This document shows positions 24,808-33,043 of a DNA stretch of 55,446 nucleotides, one piece after another. The notes beneath the pieces are model-generated. The model ran no database searches, was not told where the DNA came from, and saw only the letters and a list, made by a program, of their open reading frames with translations. The stretch's first letter is position 1. Each line of letters starts with the position of its first letter. Source of the DNA: Dehalococcoidia bacterium UBA5748 (GTDB taxonomy: Bacteria; Chloroflexota; Dehalococcoidia; Dehalococcoidales; UBA5627); assembly GCA_002419135.1 (NCBI GenBank), contig DIFM01000027.1, forward strand, positions 1 to 55,446, given 5' to 3'. The position numbers and the translations under genes are program-made.

Positions 24808-25080
24808 GGGGGGGGGGGGGAGAAACGGCAAAGAATTGCCACAGCATTAGAAAGATGTTCTGTAATAGTCGCCCCCCCCCCAAATGCTTCGTTCGACCGC
24901 CACGAACTCAGCATGACAATAAAAATCAAAGCCGTTCGTGGTGAGCTTGTCGAACCATGACGACGACGATAAATAATTACACGTTTTGAAAATCTATTCG
25001 TTGACCCCTTTTCTGATACATCGACAAGCAAGGGCGAACGGTTTTTTAATGTCGTTGCGAGGATTCCCTCTATGAATGTC
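24808..25080. repeat. Composite dispersed repeats with G13/C10 tracts
   Basis: This gene-free stretch holds a run of 13 G (24808-24820) and a run of 10 C (24872-24881) that could pair, followed by AAATGCTTC as in the repeat at 18668-18782. Next come GTTCGACCGCCACGAAC (24891-24907) and its inverted partner GTTCGTGGTGAGCTTGTCGAAC (24934-24955), then GTCGTTGCGAG (25051-25061), the left end of the 1324 repeat. The 21-nt segment at 24895-24915 equals that at 1294-1314. It looks like an accumulation of repeat insertions. The remaining part, 24634-24807, is AT-rich and empty. Confidence 0.55.
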
Positions 25081-25124
25081 ATTCTGAAGCCATAATGGAT
25101 GGCTGAAGAATCCGGGGGGCGGGG

Positions 25125-25156
25125 ATAAAAATAACCCAGGGGATTAGTCCCGGGCT
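25125..25156 (-). terminator. Terminator of the FxLYD-like gene cluster
   Basis: On the minus strand AGCCCGGG and CCCTGGGTT form a stem of about nine pairs (with G-T pairs) around ACTAATC, followed by ATTTTTATC. It lies about 40 nt behind the stop codon of the last of the three paralogues. Confidence 0.6.
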
Positions 25157-25198
25157 ATCATAATTTACTGTTGCATCTGCTTTCCCTAAACGTGATTA

Positions 25199-26185
25199 CT
25201 AAGCGGCTTTTGCCTCTTCTTCGGCAATGCTTCCCACCGAAATGACATAAGAATTGACGGCTTCACCGGCCGGCACGTCGAACTTGAATTTGAACTGCTT
25301 GCTCGCCCCCGGTTCGATATCTCTTATATAAATTACCCTGGTGGCGATTTTTTCGTCCTTGACGTCCTTAAAAAGAGTAACTACGGCGGCATCCGCTTTA
25401 CCGTCACTGATATTTTTCAGCACGCCGGAAATCTCTACGTCGCCGTTGACCGGCTTCATATCATGACTTTTAAGCTGCACCTTCTCGAAATCGGTGGTAA
25501 TTGCCTTGCGAACAGAAACCTTGTACGTCCGGAATGCTTTCGCTTCGGGTTTTTCGGGTGTAATGTTGAAAGTGCAAATGCTTTGCGGCTTGAATTCGAG
25601 TTCCCTGTGGCAGACGGTATCTAAAAGAGTGCCTTCCCCGTCGTAGAAGTTGGCTTCCAGAACGGCGGTAGCTAACGTCTTCTCACAGATATTCTTGATT
25701 TCCATCTCAAGTGAGCGTTTGACGCCAGCACACTCATCGGCTTCGAGTATACGGTGGCTTAATACTTCAATTTTGCTGCTGCCTATGGCTTCAGGGTCGG
25801 GCGTAAGGACTGTTTTTACCACGCTTACGGTATAGCTTCTGATGTCAGCTTCCGGTTTGGAGTATGAAATGTTGAAGCTGCTTATGCCATCCTTATCAAA
25901 ATCCTTAAAACAGTCCTCGATAGTATCGACAATATTGCCGGCGGCATCATATAAAACGACGCTGAAAACCGCCTTGCCGATCGCCTTGCCGGCGTTATTT
26001 TTAAGGTTAAGCACCACTCCGCTGCCTTTTGCCTCATCCCCTTCTTTTATGAGCAGATTATGGCTGATAATTTCAAGGTGCCGGTTACCGGAAACTGTGG
26101 GTTCGGGCGGAGCACAAGGCTGAACAGCTTCGTCAGCCGTTTCTCCGGTTGAAACTTCTTCTTTTATTTCTTCGTTCTCAGACAA
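25199..26185 (-). CDS. FxLYD-like repeat protein, paralogue 3 (unknown function)
   Basis: 328 residues, acidic, no signal peptide and no membrane segment, so probably cytoplasmic. After an acidic linker (1-30) there are three beta-sandwich-like units, about 32-125, 135-230 and 240-320. Each has the pattern of FxLYD domains: a strand ending in LKN(N/I), then VVLYDAAGNIVDT-type strands and an aromatic-rich edge. The third unit (VEISGVLKNIS then DIEPGASKQFKFKF) is the clearest. The start is TTG behind GGGAGG. It is the last of three tandem paralogues and lacks the LPSAEKL module found in the other two. I recognise the fold type only, not a function. Confidence 0.7.
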   Translation of the reverse strand: MSENEEIKEEVSTGETADEAVQPCAPPEPTVSGNRHLEIISHNLLIKEGDEAKGSGVVLNLKNNAGKAIGKAVFSVVLYDAAGNIVDTIEDCFKDFDKDGISSFNISYSKPEADIRSYTVSVVKTVLTPDPEAIGSSKIEVLSHRILEADECAGVKRSLEMEIKNICEKTLATAVLEANFYDGEGTLLDTVCHRELEFKPQSICTFNITPEKPEAKAFRTYKVSVRKAITTDFEKVQLKSHDMKPVNGDVEISGVLKNISDGKADAAVVTLFKDVKDEKIATRVIYIRDIEPGASKQFKFKFDVPAGEAVNSYVISVGSIAEEEAKAA

Positions 26186-26264
26186 TCCAGTATCCTCCCG
26201 TGTATATTTTAATCTATTCGGAACAGGTTATCTTATAATACCCGTTTTCGAATTATTGTTTATT

Positions 26265-27347
26265 TTAAGCTGCGGGGACTGCCTCGGCTTCTGTCAGTTC
26301 ACCTATATCGATATCGCGTTTTTTAACCGTCAGTCCCTCGGGGCATGTGAAATCCAGCGCAAATATTTGTACGGTACCGGGAGCGATATCTCTCAACTCC
26401 AGGGTTCGTACGCCGATGGGTTCTTCGTTGGCATCCAGATATGTTACCACTACTACGGCGTCGGATTTGACGCTGCTGACGTTCTTTACCAGTCCGCTCA
26501 CTTCTTCGCGCCCTTCCGGCAGCCTCTTGACTTCATTGCGGCGCAGCTGTACTTTTTCCAGCTCGGCGGTTACCGTTTTAATCAGCTTGATGTTATAGCT
26601 CCTGATGATGTCATCTTTGACGCTCGTGGTCTGAATTAAAAAGGCGCGGCTGGTATTGCGCTGGATATCGGTTTCAATGTGTTTTAATGTGGATATGTAA
26701 TTGCCCGCGGCGTCGAACAGGTCGATGGCAAATATGGCGGAGGCGATACTTTCGCCGCATACATTTCTTACTGCGAGTTCTATGCCCCTTTTAATGGTCG
26801 TAATGCCGACATCCGGGGCTCCGGTACCCTGAAAACTGTGCCTTAAAATGACCAGCCTCTGGTCGCCTTCAGCTTCCGGGACCGGCGTGACAACCATTTC
26901 TTTTATATGTACATCGTAGCTTACTATATCGACTTTGTCAGCTTTAGCGGTCATAATTCTGAGGCTATAGGTCTTTTCAGCTTCAAAATCATTTATAGTG
27001 CGTTCGATTGTGTCGATGACATTACCTTTAACATCGAAAAGTATTGCCTCGAATACCAGCTTTCCGATGCTGGCTCCGGCATTATTTTTGAAAGTGAAGG
27101 ATACACCCTTGCCTATCCCATCCACGGACGCTTTTTTGAGTATAAGCGAATGAGACAGGATTTCGACTTTTTCATTGCCGCTGACAACGGGGTCGGGCGC
27201 CTTGCGCGCCATTTCGAACAGTTTTTCGGCAGAAGGCAAACCTTCCCCGCTGGTTTGGTCAAAATTTTTCAGCAGGGTATCAAGGTCTTCTTCGTTCTGC
27301 CGGGGTGGTGTGGGGTTAACTTCCTTAACATCTTCTTTTTCGGACAA
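26265..27347 (-). CDS. FxLYD-like repeat protein, paralogue 2 (unknown function)
   Basis: 360 residues, no signal peptide. The N-terminal 50 residues hold a module shared with paralogue 1 (DLDTLLKNF, TSGEGLPSAEKL, EMARKAP). Three FxLYD-like units follow at about 58-160, 165-260 and 268-350; the last reads EVSGLVKNVSS, TYLDANEEPIG, DIAPGTVQIF. Typical FxLYD proteins are exported or lipid-anchored, so a soluble cytoplasmic form is unusual. Translation begins at TTG, 6 nt behind GGGAGG. A gap of 79 nt separates it from paralogue 3. Confidence 0.7.
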   Translation of the reverse strand: MSEKEDVKEVNPTPPRQNEEDLDTLLKNFDQTSGEGLPSAEKLFEMARKAPDPVVSGNEKVEILSHSLILKKASVDGIGKGVSFTFKNNAGASIGKLVFEAILFDVKGNVIDTIERTINDFEAEKTYSLRIMTAKADKVDIVSYDVHIKEMVVTPVPEAEGDQRLVILRHSFQGTGAPDVGITTIKRGIELAVRNVCGESIASAIFAIDLFDAAGNYISTLKHIETDIQRNTSRAFLIQTTSVKDDIIRSYNIKLIKTVTAELEKVQLRRNEVKRLPEGREEVSGLVKNVSSVKSDAVVVVTYLDANEEPIGVRTLELRDIAPGTVQIFALDFTCPEGLTVKKRDIDIGELTEAEAVPAA

Positions 27348-27411
27348 CTCAATCCTCCCGATAGAATATTTTATAAATCAAATTGGATATTAACCAAATA
27401 TATTAATAATG

Positions 27412-28140
27412 CTAGGCCGTCATTTCAGCCGTTTCGCCGATGTCTATGGTATAGGTTTTTACCTTTTCTCCGGTCGGCGGGCGGAAAAGAAGGCTGAAAT
27501 TCTTTACCGAACCCGGCTCGATATCTTTTACAGGTAAGACCACAGTACCCGGTTTTTCTTTTTTGGTATCCAGAAAAGTAACCGCTATCGAGGCATCGGT
27601 TTTAATGCCGGATACATTTTTTATCATACCGGAAACGTTTACGTCCCCGTTTGGCAGGATTTTCCTTTCATCCCCCGTAGCTACAGCAACAGGAGTGACG
27701 GCTATGTTGGTGATTTTTACCTCATAGCTTTTAACATCAGCGTTTTCGGCAGAGGTGACTATGCGTAAAATACGAGTTTTATCGCATTGAAAATCGGTTA
27801 CCGTTTTTTCAACGGTGTCTATGACATATCCCTTGGCATCGAACATAAGGGTTTGCAGTGTAAGTTTGCCGATAGCGGCAGAGGCGATGTTTTTTATCTC
27901 CAGATAAACGCCCTTCCCCGGGCTTCCCTCACCGCTTTTAGGCAGGACTTTATGCGACACTATTTCAACCTGCTTGTTGCCGTTGGCTACCGGTTCCGGT
28001 GCTTTGCGTGCCATTTCAGCCAGTTTTTCGGCAGAAGGCAATCCCTCCCCGCTGGTTTCGTTAAAATTTTTCAGCAGGGCATCAAGGTCTTCAGTAATAT
28101 TTGCAGGCCGGATATCCTGAATATTATCTTTTTCAGTCAC
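27412..28140 (-). CDS. FxLYD-like repeat protein, paralogue 1 (two-unit form)
   Basis: 242 residues. The same N-terminal module as in paralogue 2 (DLDALLKNF, TSGEGLPSAEKL, EMARKAP) is followed by two FxLYD-like units, about 50-140 and 155-235. Compared with paralogue 2 the middle unit is missing, so the copy numbers differ by whole domains. It starts at GTG behind AAAGGGG. It is the first gene of the three-gene cluster and diverges from smpB across a 213-nt gap that should hold both promoters. Function unknown. Confidence 0.7.
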   Translation of the reverse strand: MTEKDNIQDIRPANITEDLDALLKNFNETSGEGLPSAEKLAEMARKAPEPVANGNKQVEIVSHKVLPKSGEGSPGKGVYLEIKNIASAAIGKLTLQTLMFDAKGYVIDTVEKTVTDFQCDKTRILRIVTSAENADVKSYEVKITNIAVTPVAVATGDERKILPNGDVNVSGMIKNVSGIKTDASIAVTFLDTKKEKPGTVVLPVKDIEPGSVKNFSLLFRPPTGEKVKTYTIDIGETAEMTA

Positions 28141-28353
28141 AGCAGCATCCCCTTTCTACAGCGCTTATCAGTAACAGCTATAAACAGTCAAGTTATATTA
28201 TGTCTAAAATAATTGCAATAGCGCCTAAAACTCATATATGGAAAATTGACGCTACGGCTTGTGATAATTATAATTCGTCATTAAATAAAACACAAACGTA
28301 TTTTACATTTGCGGCGCATTAACACCGACTCATATAAAATGTTATAATTAGAG

Positions 28354-28809
28354 ATGACAATTAAAACGATAGCTAGCAATCGCAAAGCCTATCACGATTA
28401 TCATATTCTGGATAAATATGAAGCAGGGCTGGTGCTTACCGGAACCGAAATCAAGTCAATCCGTTCGGGGAGGGTTAATCTGGGTCAGGCTTTCGTTAAG
28501 CCGGAAGGCGGTGAGATATGGCTGATAAATGCTCATATCGCCCGCTACGAAGCCGGCAGTTATATGAGTCATGAGCCGACACGTACCAGAAAGCTGCTTT
28601 TGAATCGCAAGGAAATCAGAACTCTTATCAGTAAAACAAGCGAAAAGGGTTCGACGCTGGTACCGCTGAGATTATACATTAAAGGTCATGTAGCTAAAGT
28701 GGAGATAGCGCTGGCAAAAGGTAAAAAGCAATACGATAAACGCCAGACAATTATACAGCGCGATGCCGAAAGAGAAATGGACCGCACCATCAAAAGCCGG
28801 AGAAGATAA
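28354..28809 (+). CDS. smpB: SsrA-binding protein SmpB
   Basis: tmRNA-binding protein of 151 residues, needed for trans-translation, which frees stalled ribosomes and tags the unfinished protein. Family landmarks are NRKAYHDYHI, GLVLTGTEIKSIRSGRVNL and the basic C-terminal tail (DRTIKSRRR) that enters the empty mRNA channel. Its RNA partner lies 21 nt downstream, so the two are neighbours and probably co-regulated. Confidence 0.96.
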   Translation: MTIKTIASNRKAYHDYHILDKYEAGLVLTGTEIKSIRSGRVNLGQAFVKPEGGEIWLINAHIARYEAGSYMSHEPTRTRKLLLNRKEIRTLISKTSEKGSTLVPLRLYIKGHVAKVEIALAKGKKQYDKRQTIIQRDAEREMDRTIKSRRR

Positions 28810-28830
28810 ATATCTTTAACAATTGAATAT

Positions 28831-29185
28831 GGGGACGCAAGGTTTCGACAGTAAAAGTTAGTTACTGGATTGCAGGTTGAGGTTGTCGCAGCCCTCATTA
28901 AAAAGGCGGCAAAAACATAAATGGCGAACCTGAAATGGTTCTCGCTGGCTAAAAACAGCTAGCGCATCCAACCTTACCCCACCCCGGTGGGTAGGGATTG
29001 GGTGTCGAAATGTCGGGGTGCCGTTATCCGAATGCCGATACGGATAGCGAAAGACTTATCGGCTGGCTTGATTGAACTGAGTTGGCAGAGGTCAATCGGG
29101 CAAGATTAAAATGCCGACTAAACCTGTAGCATATTCAGGGCAGCTTTTATTGGACGGGGAGTTCGATTCTCCCCCGTCTCCACCA
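28831..29185 (+). ncRNA. ssrA: tmRNA (ssrA), tag GEPEMVLAG
   Basis: Transfer-messenger RNA of about 355 nt. The 5' end GGGGACGCAAGGTTTCGAC and the 3' end GTTCGATTCTCCCCCGTCTC with encoded CCA form the tRNA-like half (GGGGAC pairs with GTCTCC). The tag frame at 28923-28949 reads GEPEMVLAG and stops at TAA 28950-28952. The open frame can also be read a few codons further upstream, so the exact resume codon is not certain. The tag ends LAG, not the common LAA. GC-rich blocks after the tag fit the pseudoknots. Confidence 0.93.
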
Positions 29186-29271
29186 AAAAGCAAATTATTA
29201 TTTAAGGTAATAGACATAAGCATTATTCAACTTTTGCATAAAGAATCTCCCGGTCGTTAATAGGAAGTTAA

Positions 29272-29508
29272 ATGCGGCGTAAAATTCTATTCGGAATGAT
29301 TGGCGGTGCTGTTTTTCTTATTATCGGTTTTATACTTGGGTTAATCACCGGTATAAATATTGGCGGCAATTATTTTACTGATTTTGAGTTTGGCGGTGTG
29401 CGCGGTTATGAGGCGGCGGGCAAAATCGGAGGCGTATCGGGTGCTGTTTTGGGCACAGCGGTAGGAGTGCTACTGGGAGTTAAACTGGCGGGCAGGTCGG
29501 GGAAATAG
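29272..29508 (+). CDS. Small glycine-rich membrane protein
   Basis: 78 residues with ATG behind AGGAAG. Two hydrophobic segments (about 5-27 and 55-72) contain glycine-zipper spacing (GGAVFLIIGFILGLITG and GGVSGAVLGTAVGVLLG), separated by a short polar loop. I do not recognise a specific family; glycine-zipper proteins often oligomerise in membranes. It stands alone between tmRNA and radC. Confidence 0.6.
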   Translation: MRRKILFGMIGGAVFLIIGFILGLITGINIGGNYFTDFEFGGVRGYEAAGKIGGVSGAVLGTAVGVLLGVKLAGRSGK

Positions 29509-29642
29509 ATTAGATGTCATACATGATGCCGGTCAACAAATAGAGGTTTTCCCTGACTATACATGAACGGATTGTAAGGTTAGCTCATTGAAATCTATTA
29601 GTTTTTGATACAGAAATAAATAAGTAATTTGGGACAGCATAA

Positions 29643-30377
29643 ATGACAGATGATATAAGCCGTGAGGGGCACAGAAAAAGGCTGCGTGAGAGATTCATAG
29701 AATCCGGTCTTACAGGTTTTGCCGATTACGAAATCATCGAGTTGCTGCTTACTCTCGGCTCTCCCCGGAAAGACTGCAAACAGCAGGCGAAGGAAGCCGT
29801 AAAAAAGTTCAAGACGCTGAGGGGTGTACTGGAAGCCCCGCCCGAAGAGTTGCAACAGATTAAGGGCATCGGTCCTCATAATTCATTCGGCATCTCACTG
29901 ATACATGAAGTCGCCAAAGAATACCGCAAGGATAGCATCATCGAAAAACAGGCGGTGTCTTCCTCGCAGGAAGTATTCGATTACCTCTATCATTCGATGA
30001 GAGGTTTGAAGAAAGAAATCTTTAAAGTGCTGTATCTGAATAGCCAGAATCAGATAATAGAAATCGAGGATTTGTTTCAGGGTACGGTCGACAGCAGCGC
30101 GGTGCACATCCGCGAGGTAATCGAAAGCGCTATTAAACATAAAGCGGTCTCCCTTATATTTTCCCATAATCACCCATCCGGAAATCCAACCCCCAGTCAA
30201 AGCGATAAGGATTTGACGCGCGACCTGATTATGGCAGCCGAGACAGTCGGTATAAAGGTTCTGGACCATATTGTAATCGGGGATAACAAGTATTATAGTT
30301 TTACAGGTGAGGGTTTAATCGACCGTTACGAAACGGATTTTCTGGGGATAAAAGCAAGAAATCGCATCCAGCGGTAG
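29643..30377 (+). CDS. radC: RadC family JAB/MPN-domain protein
   Basis: 244 residues. The N-terminal half has helix-hairpin-helix character (LQQIKGIGPHNSFGISL) and the C-terminal half is a JAB/MPN domain whose zinc motif is complete: a Glu in the early strand region, then FSHNHPSGNPTPSQSD (HxH followed by SxxD). The family was named for DNA repair, but its biochemical role remains unproven. Cytoplasmic, standing alone. Confidence 0.93.
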   Translation: MTDDISREGHRKRLRERFIESGLTGFADYEIIELLLTLGSPRKDCKQQAKEAVKKFKTLRGVLEAPPEELQQIKGIGPHNSFGISLIHEVAKEYRKDSIIEKQAVSSSQEVFDYLYHSMRGLKKEIFKVLYLNSQNQIIEIEDLFQGTVDSSAVHIREVIESAIKHKAVSLIFSHNHPSGNPTPSQSDKDLTRDLIMAAETVGIKVLDHIVIGDNKYYSFTGEGLIDRYETDFLGIKARNRIQR

Positions 30378-30427
30378 ATATTTTTTATTGCTGAGATTCA
30401 GTTTCGGTTAACCTCACAGAGGATGAT

Positions 30428-30811
30428 ATGAACAAAATCTTTGCTATGGTTACTTGTATTCTTATAGTCTCTATTATGGCAGCGGGTTGTAGCGGAGGCA
30501 GCGTGAAAACATACAGCGATGTCGGCGACACGATAGAAGCAGCGGTAAACGGCGAGTTCGTTATCTCTCTTGATTCCAATCCGACCACCGGTTACTCGTG
30601 GAAGGCGTCTTATGAAGAGTCGGAGTTCGAGCTGATATCCGATGAATACGAACAGTATGAAACAGAACAAATGATGACCGGCGTGGGAGGAACACAGTAT
30701 TTACGTTTTAAAGCCTTAAAAGCCGGTAATTTCGAGATTACACTGGATTATCAGAGGTCATGGGAAGGCGAGCCGGCGGAACGTATGGTCTTCAGCGTCG
30801 AGGTTAAATAA
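30428..30811 (+). CDS. Chagasin-like (I42) cysteine protease inhibitor lipoprotein
   Basis: 127 residues. A lipoprotein signal ends in MAAGC, so the mature protein should be lipid-anchored outside the membrane. The three inhibitor loops of the I42 family are recognisable: NPTTGYSW, GVGGTQYLRFKA and RSWEGEPAER (usually RPWE). Such inhibitors block papain-type cysteine proteases. The 3' end overlaps that of ogt by 8 nt on the other strand. Confidence 0.9.
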   Translation: MNKIFAMVTCILIVSIMAAGCSGGSVKTYSDVGDTIEAAVNGEFVISLDSNPTTGYSWKASYEESEFELISDEYEQYETEQMMTGVGGTQYLRFKALKAGNFEITLDYQRSWEGEPAERMVFSVEVK

Positions 30812-31310
30812 TCGTCCCTTCAATCTCCAGCAGTTTTCTTTTTAAATCGAGTCCGCCGCTAAAACCGGTAATCTTGCCTGTACTGCCGATTACCCGGTGG
30901 CAGGGAACAATCAGCGGCAGCGGGTTTTTACCCAGCGCCTGCCCTACCGCTCGCGCCGCAAACGGTTTGCCAATCTTGTCAGCTAACCATTGATAGCTTC
31001 TTGTTTCACCATAGGAAATCGTTCTCGCCGCTTCCCAGACATCCTTTTGAAAAGCTGTGCACGATGAAAGATCCAACCGGTCGTCAAAATCTGCCCTCTT
31101 TCCGTCGAAGTAATCCTTAAAGCGTCGGGATAAATCCGAGAATTTGCCTGGAGACGGAGAGAACAGGCCGTCGTATTTAGCGATATGAAGCGAATTCAGA
31201 GCGTCTTCCTTGGAAATGCGAGGGAAGGAATTCTCAAGCAGCCCCCCTGGGGAGGCAATTACTGCAATCCATCCTGCGGCGGTTTGAAAGACAGTATAGT
31301 ATAATTCCAT
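30804..31310 (-). CDS. ogt: Methylated-DNA--protein-cysteine methyltransferase
   Basis: Suicide repair enzyme of 168 residues that takes alkyl groups off O6-alkylguanine. The active-site motif is present as VPCHRVIGSTG, and the helix-turn-helix region SYQWLADKIGKPFAARAVGQALGKNPL (quoted in parts elsewhere as ARAVGQALGKNPL) carries the DNA-binding arginine. It has no Ada regulatory domain. It may be the first gene of a run of minus-strand genes or independent, as about 90 nt separate it from comF. Confidence 0.93.
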   Translation of the reverse strand: MELYYTVFQTAAGWIAVIASPGGLLENSFPRISKEDALNSLHIAKYDGLFSPSPGKFSDLSRRFKDYFDGKRADFDDRLDLSSCTAFQKDVWEAARTISYGETRSYQWLADKIGKPFAARAVGQALGKNPLPLIVPCHRVIGSTGKITGFSGGLDLKRKLLEIEGTII

Positions 31311-31400
31311 ATAAAGCCCCTTAATTCGTCTTATTTTAAGCCGTGGCGGCTCTGGTGAATGCCTCGTGGTAAAACCCGGCCTGTGTCCAATAACTATTAT

Positions 31401-32105
31401 TTAACGGATATCTCTTGCCAGTGCCAAACCCCAAACCGAAACGGCTCCGCCCGATTTCAAAGCTTTGGCACAGGCGTCCAAAGTTGCTACTGATGTAGCC
31501 ACATCATCAATCAATAAAACCTTTTTGTCCTGAACGCATTCATTTTTGCATGTAAAGGCGCCGGCAAGATTACTGTGTCTCTCCTGTATTGATTCTGTCA
31601 TAGCCTGTGCAGGGGTATGTCTATGGCGAACCAAGCAGTCTTTCTCCATTTGAACAGCGGTAAGCTTGTTGATTTCTTTAGCCAGTAGTTCAGATTGGTT
31701 GTAGCCGCGTTCCCTCAATCTCTTATGATGCAGTGGAACGGGAATAATAATATCATATGGTAGCGGGTTATCTATAAGAAAATCAGCCATCATCGCAGCA
31801 AGAGGGATAGCTATAGCTCTCAAATTACGATATTTCAACCGGTGCACTGCAGAGCGAATTGTACCTTCAAACCGGAACGGCGAACGGATTCCATCGATGG
31901 CAGGTTCGAAAGTCGGACAGTTTTTGCAGGAAGTGTCAAGGGGCTTGTTAACACCGCAAAACGGACATACAGGCGGTGTTATCCATGCCAATCGCTTATG
32001 GCAATTATCGCAAATCAGGTTGCCCTCTTTACTGCATTCTATACAGCGCAGGGGGAATAACAAGTCCAGCGCTGTCTTTTTTAATCCATCCAAAACAGGC
32101 AGCAT
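31401..32105 (-). CDS. ComF family phosphoribosyltransferase-like protein
   Basis: 234 residues. An N-terminal zinc finger (CIEC, CDNC, CPFC, CKNC) is followed by a type I phosphoribosyltransferase domain with the PRPP loop VLLIDDVATSVAT (usually VLLVDDVxTTGAT, so the two residues after DDVA differ). ComF proteins are linked to DNA uptake in competent bacteria; many ComF relatives elsewhere have no proven task. No other competence genes are present in the window. Confidence 0.85.
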   Translation of the reverse strand: MLPVLDGLKKTALDLLFPLRCIECSKEGNLICDNCHKRLAWITPPVCPFCGVNKPLDTSCKNCPTFEPAIDGIRSPFRFEGTIRSAVHRLKYRNLRAIAIPLAAMMADFLIDNPLPYDIIIPVPLHHKRLRERGYNQSELLAKEINKLTAVQMEKDCLVRHRHTPAQAMTESIQERHSNLAGAFTCKNECVQDKKVLLIDDVATSVATLDACAKALKSGGAVSVWGLALARDIR

Positions 32106-32151
32106 TTATATACCCTGTATTATATTATTTTGTAGTTCGAGTGTACGGTAA

Positions 32152-32367
32152 TTATTGATTCTGCCGGGAACGACCGCCCACCCCATTCATTATAGGTTCG
32201 TTGATATATATATCGCCGTTCCTGATTTTAAGGTTGTAGCCGCAATCGGGATTGGTACAAACCCATGCTTTATAGAGAATAGATGCCCCCTGGCTCCCGA
32301 AATCGGAAAGGGGTACCAGATTTCCGCTGGCGCATTTTTGGCATTTTGGAAAATTAACCTGTTCCAC
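32152..32367 (-). CDS. Small zinc-ribbon protein
   Basis: About 71 residues with CQKC and CTNPDCG pairs that should bind one zinc ion. The better start is GTG at 32367 (VEQVNFPKCQKC), because GGGAGG lies 8 nt before it; an upstream ATG at 32409 in the same frame precedes that site. It ends 46 nt before comF and is read in the same direction. No family is recognised; the role may be nucleic-acid or protein binding. Confidence 0.6.
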   Translation of the reverse strand: MEQVNFPKCQKCASGNLVPLSDFGSQGASILYKAWVCTNPDCGYNLKIRNGDIYINEPIMNGVGGRSRQNQ

Positions 32368-32443
32368 GAAGTCCACCTCCCGGCCGAAATTATTGCTTAG
32401 AGTATACATCAGATGTTAATTTGTTTACAAGGCTAAAAGTAAT

Positions 32444-33043
32444 TTACCGAGTGATATCGGTATTAGAAAAGGCTGCGTAAGCCAGCCCGGAATAAACGGC
32501 ACCTTGCGGCGTCAGTACGCTTTTTATAAGGCTCAGTCCGGTAGCTTTAATCGGACAGTTTATTTCTGCATTGCTTGAGCTGATAAAATCTCCGAATGTC
32601 TTACGTTCCTCAGGCAATGCTTCATCACCGACACGCGCCAGCGTCAGATGGGGTTTAAACCCTCTTTTTTCGGGCGGGAAGCCGATTTTCGCCATGCTGT
32701 CTTCAAGCTGTTTATAAAGCCTGTCCAGCATATCAATCCGTCCGTCCAGCCCCACCCAGACCACCTGCACACGCTCGGAGTTGGGAAATAATCCCAACTG
32801 TCCGATAGATAACTGGAAAGGTTCAATACCATTGACAGCCTCTGTCATAGCCTGTTCAATACTGTCTATCGCTGTTATTTCGATATCGCCGAGAAATTTC
32901 AAAGTCAGGTGTATGCTGTCGGGTGAAACCCATTTAATGCGGGGCTTTTCCACTTTTAATTTTGCTTGTAATCTTCCGAGTTCCGCTTTCAGGTCTTGCG
33001 GCAATTCTATGGCGATAAATGAGCGGATTCTTTCCATTATCAA
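32444..33043 (-). CDS. thpR: RNA 2',3'-cyclic phosphodiesterase (ThpR/LigT)
   Basis: 199 residues of the 2H phosphoesterase superfamily. Both catalytic HxTx motifs are present: HLTLKFLGD and HLTLARVG. It should hydrolyse 2',3'-cyclic phosphate ends of RNA. RSFIAIELP near the N-terminus is typical. The start is at ATG 33043 or ATG 33037. It overlaps the amidohydrolase by 4 nt, so the two are co-translated. Confidence 0.92.
   Translation of the reverse strand: MIMERIRSFIAIELPQDLKAELGRLQAKLKVEKPRIKWVSPDSIHLTLKFLGDIEITAIDSIEQAMTEAVNGIEPFQLSIGQLGLFPNSERVQVVWVGLDGRIDMLDRLYKQLEDSMAKIGFPPEKRGFKPHLTLARVGDEALPEERKTFGDFISSSNAEINCPIKATGLSLIKSVLTPQGAVYSGLAYAAFSNTDITR

Noticed and set aside
24808..25061. 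CRISPR-like array of repeats
   Set aside because: The repeats are irregular, inverted and of different sequence, with no uniform spacers and no cas genes in the window.
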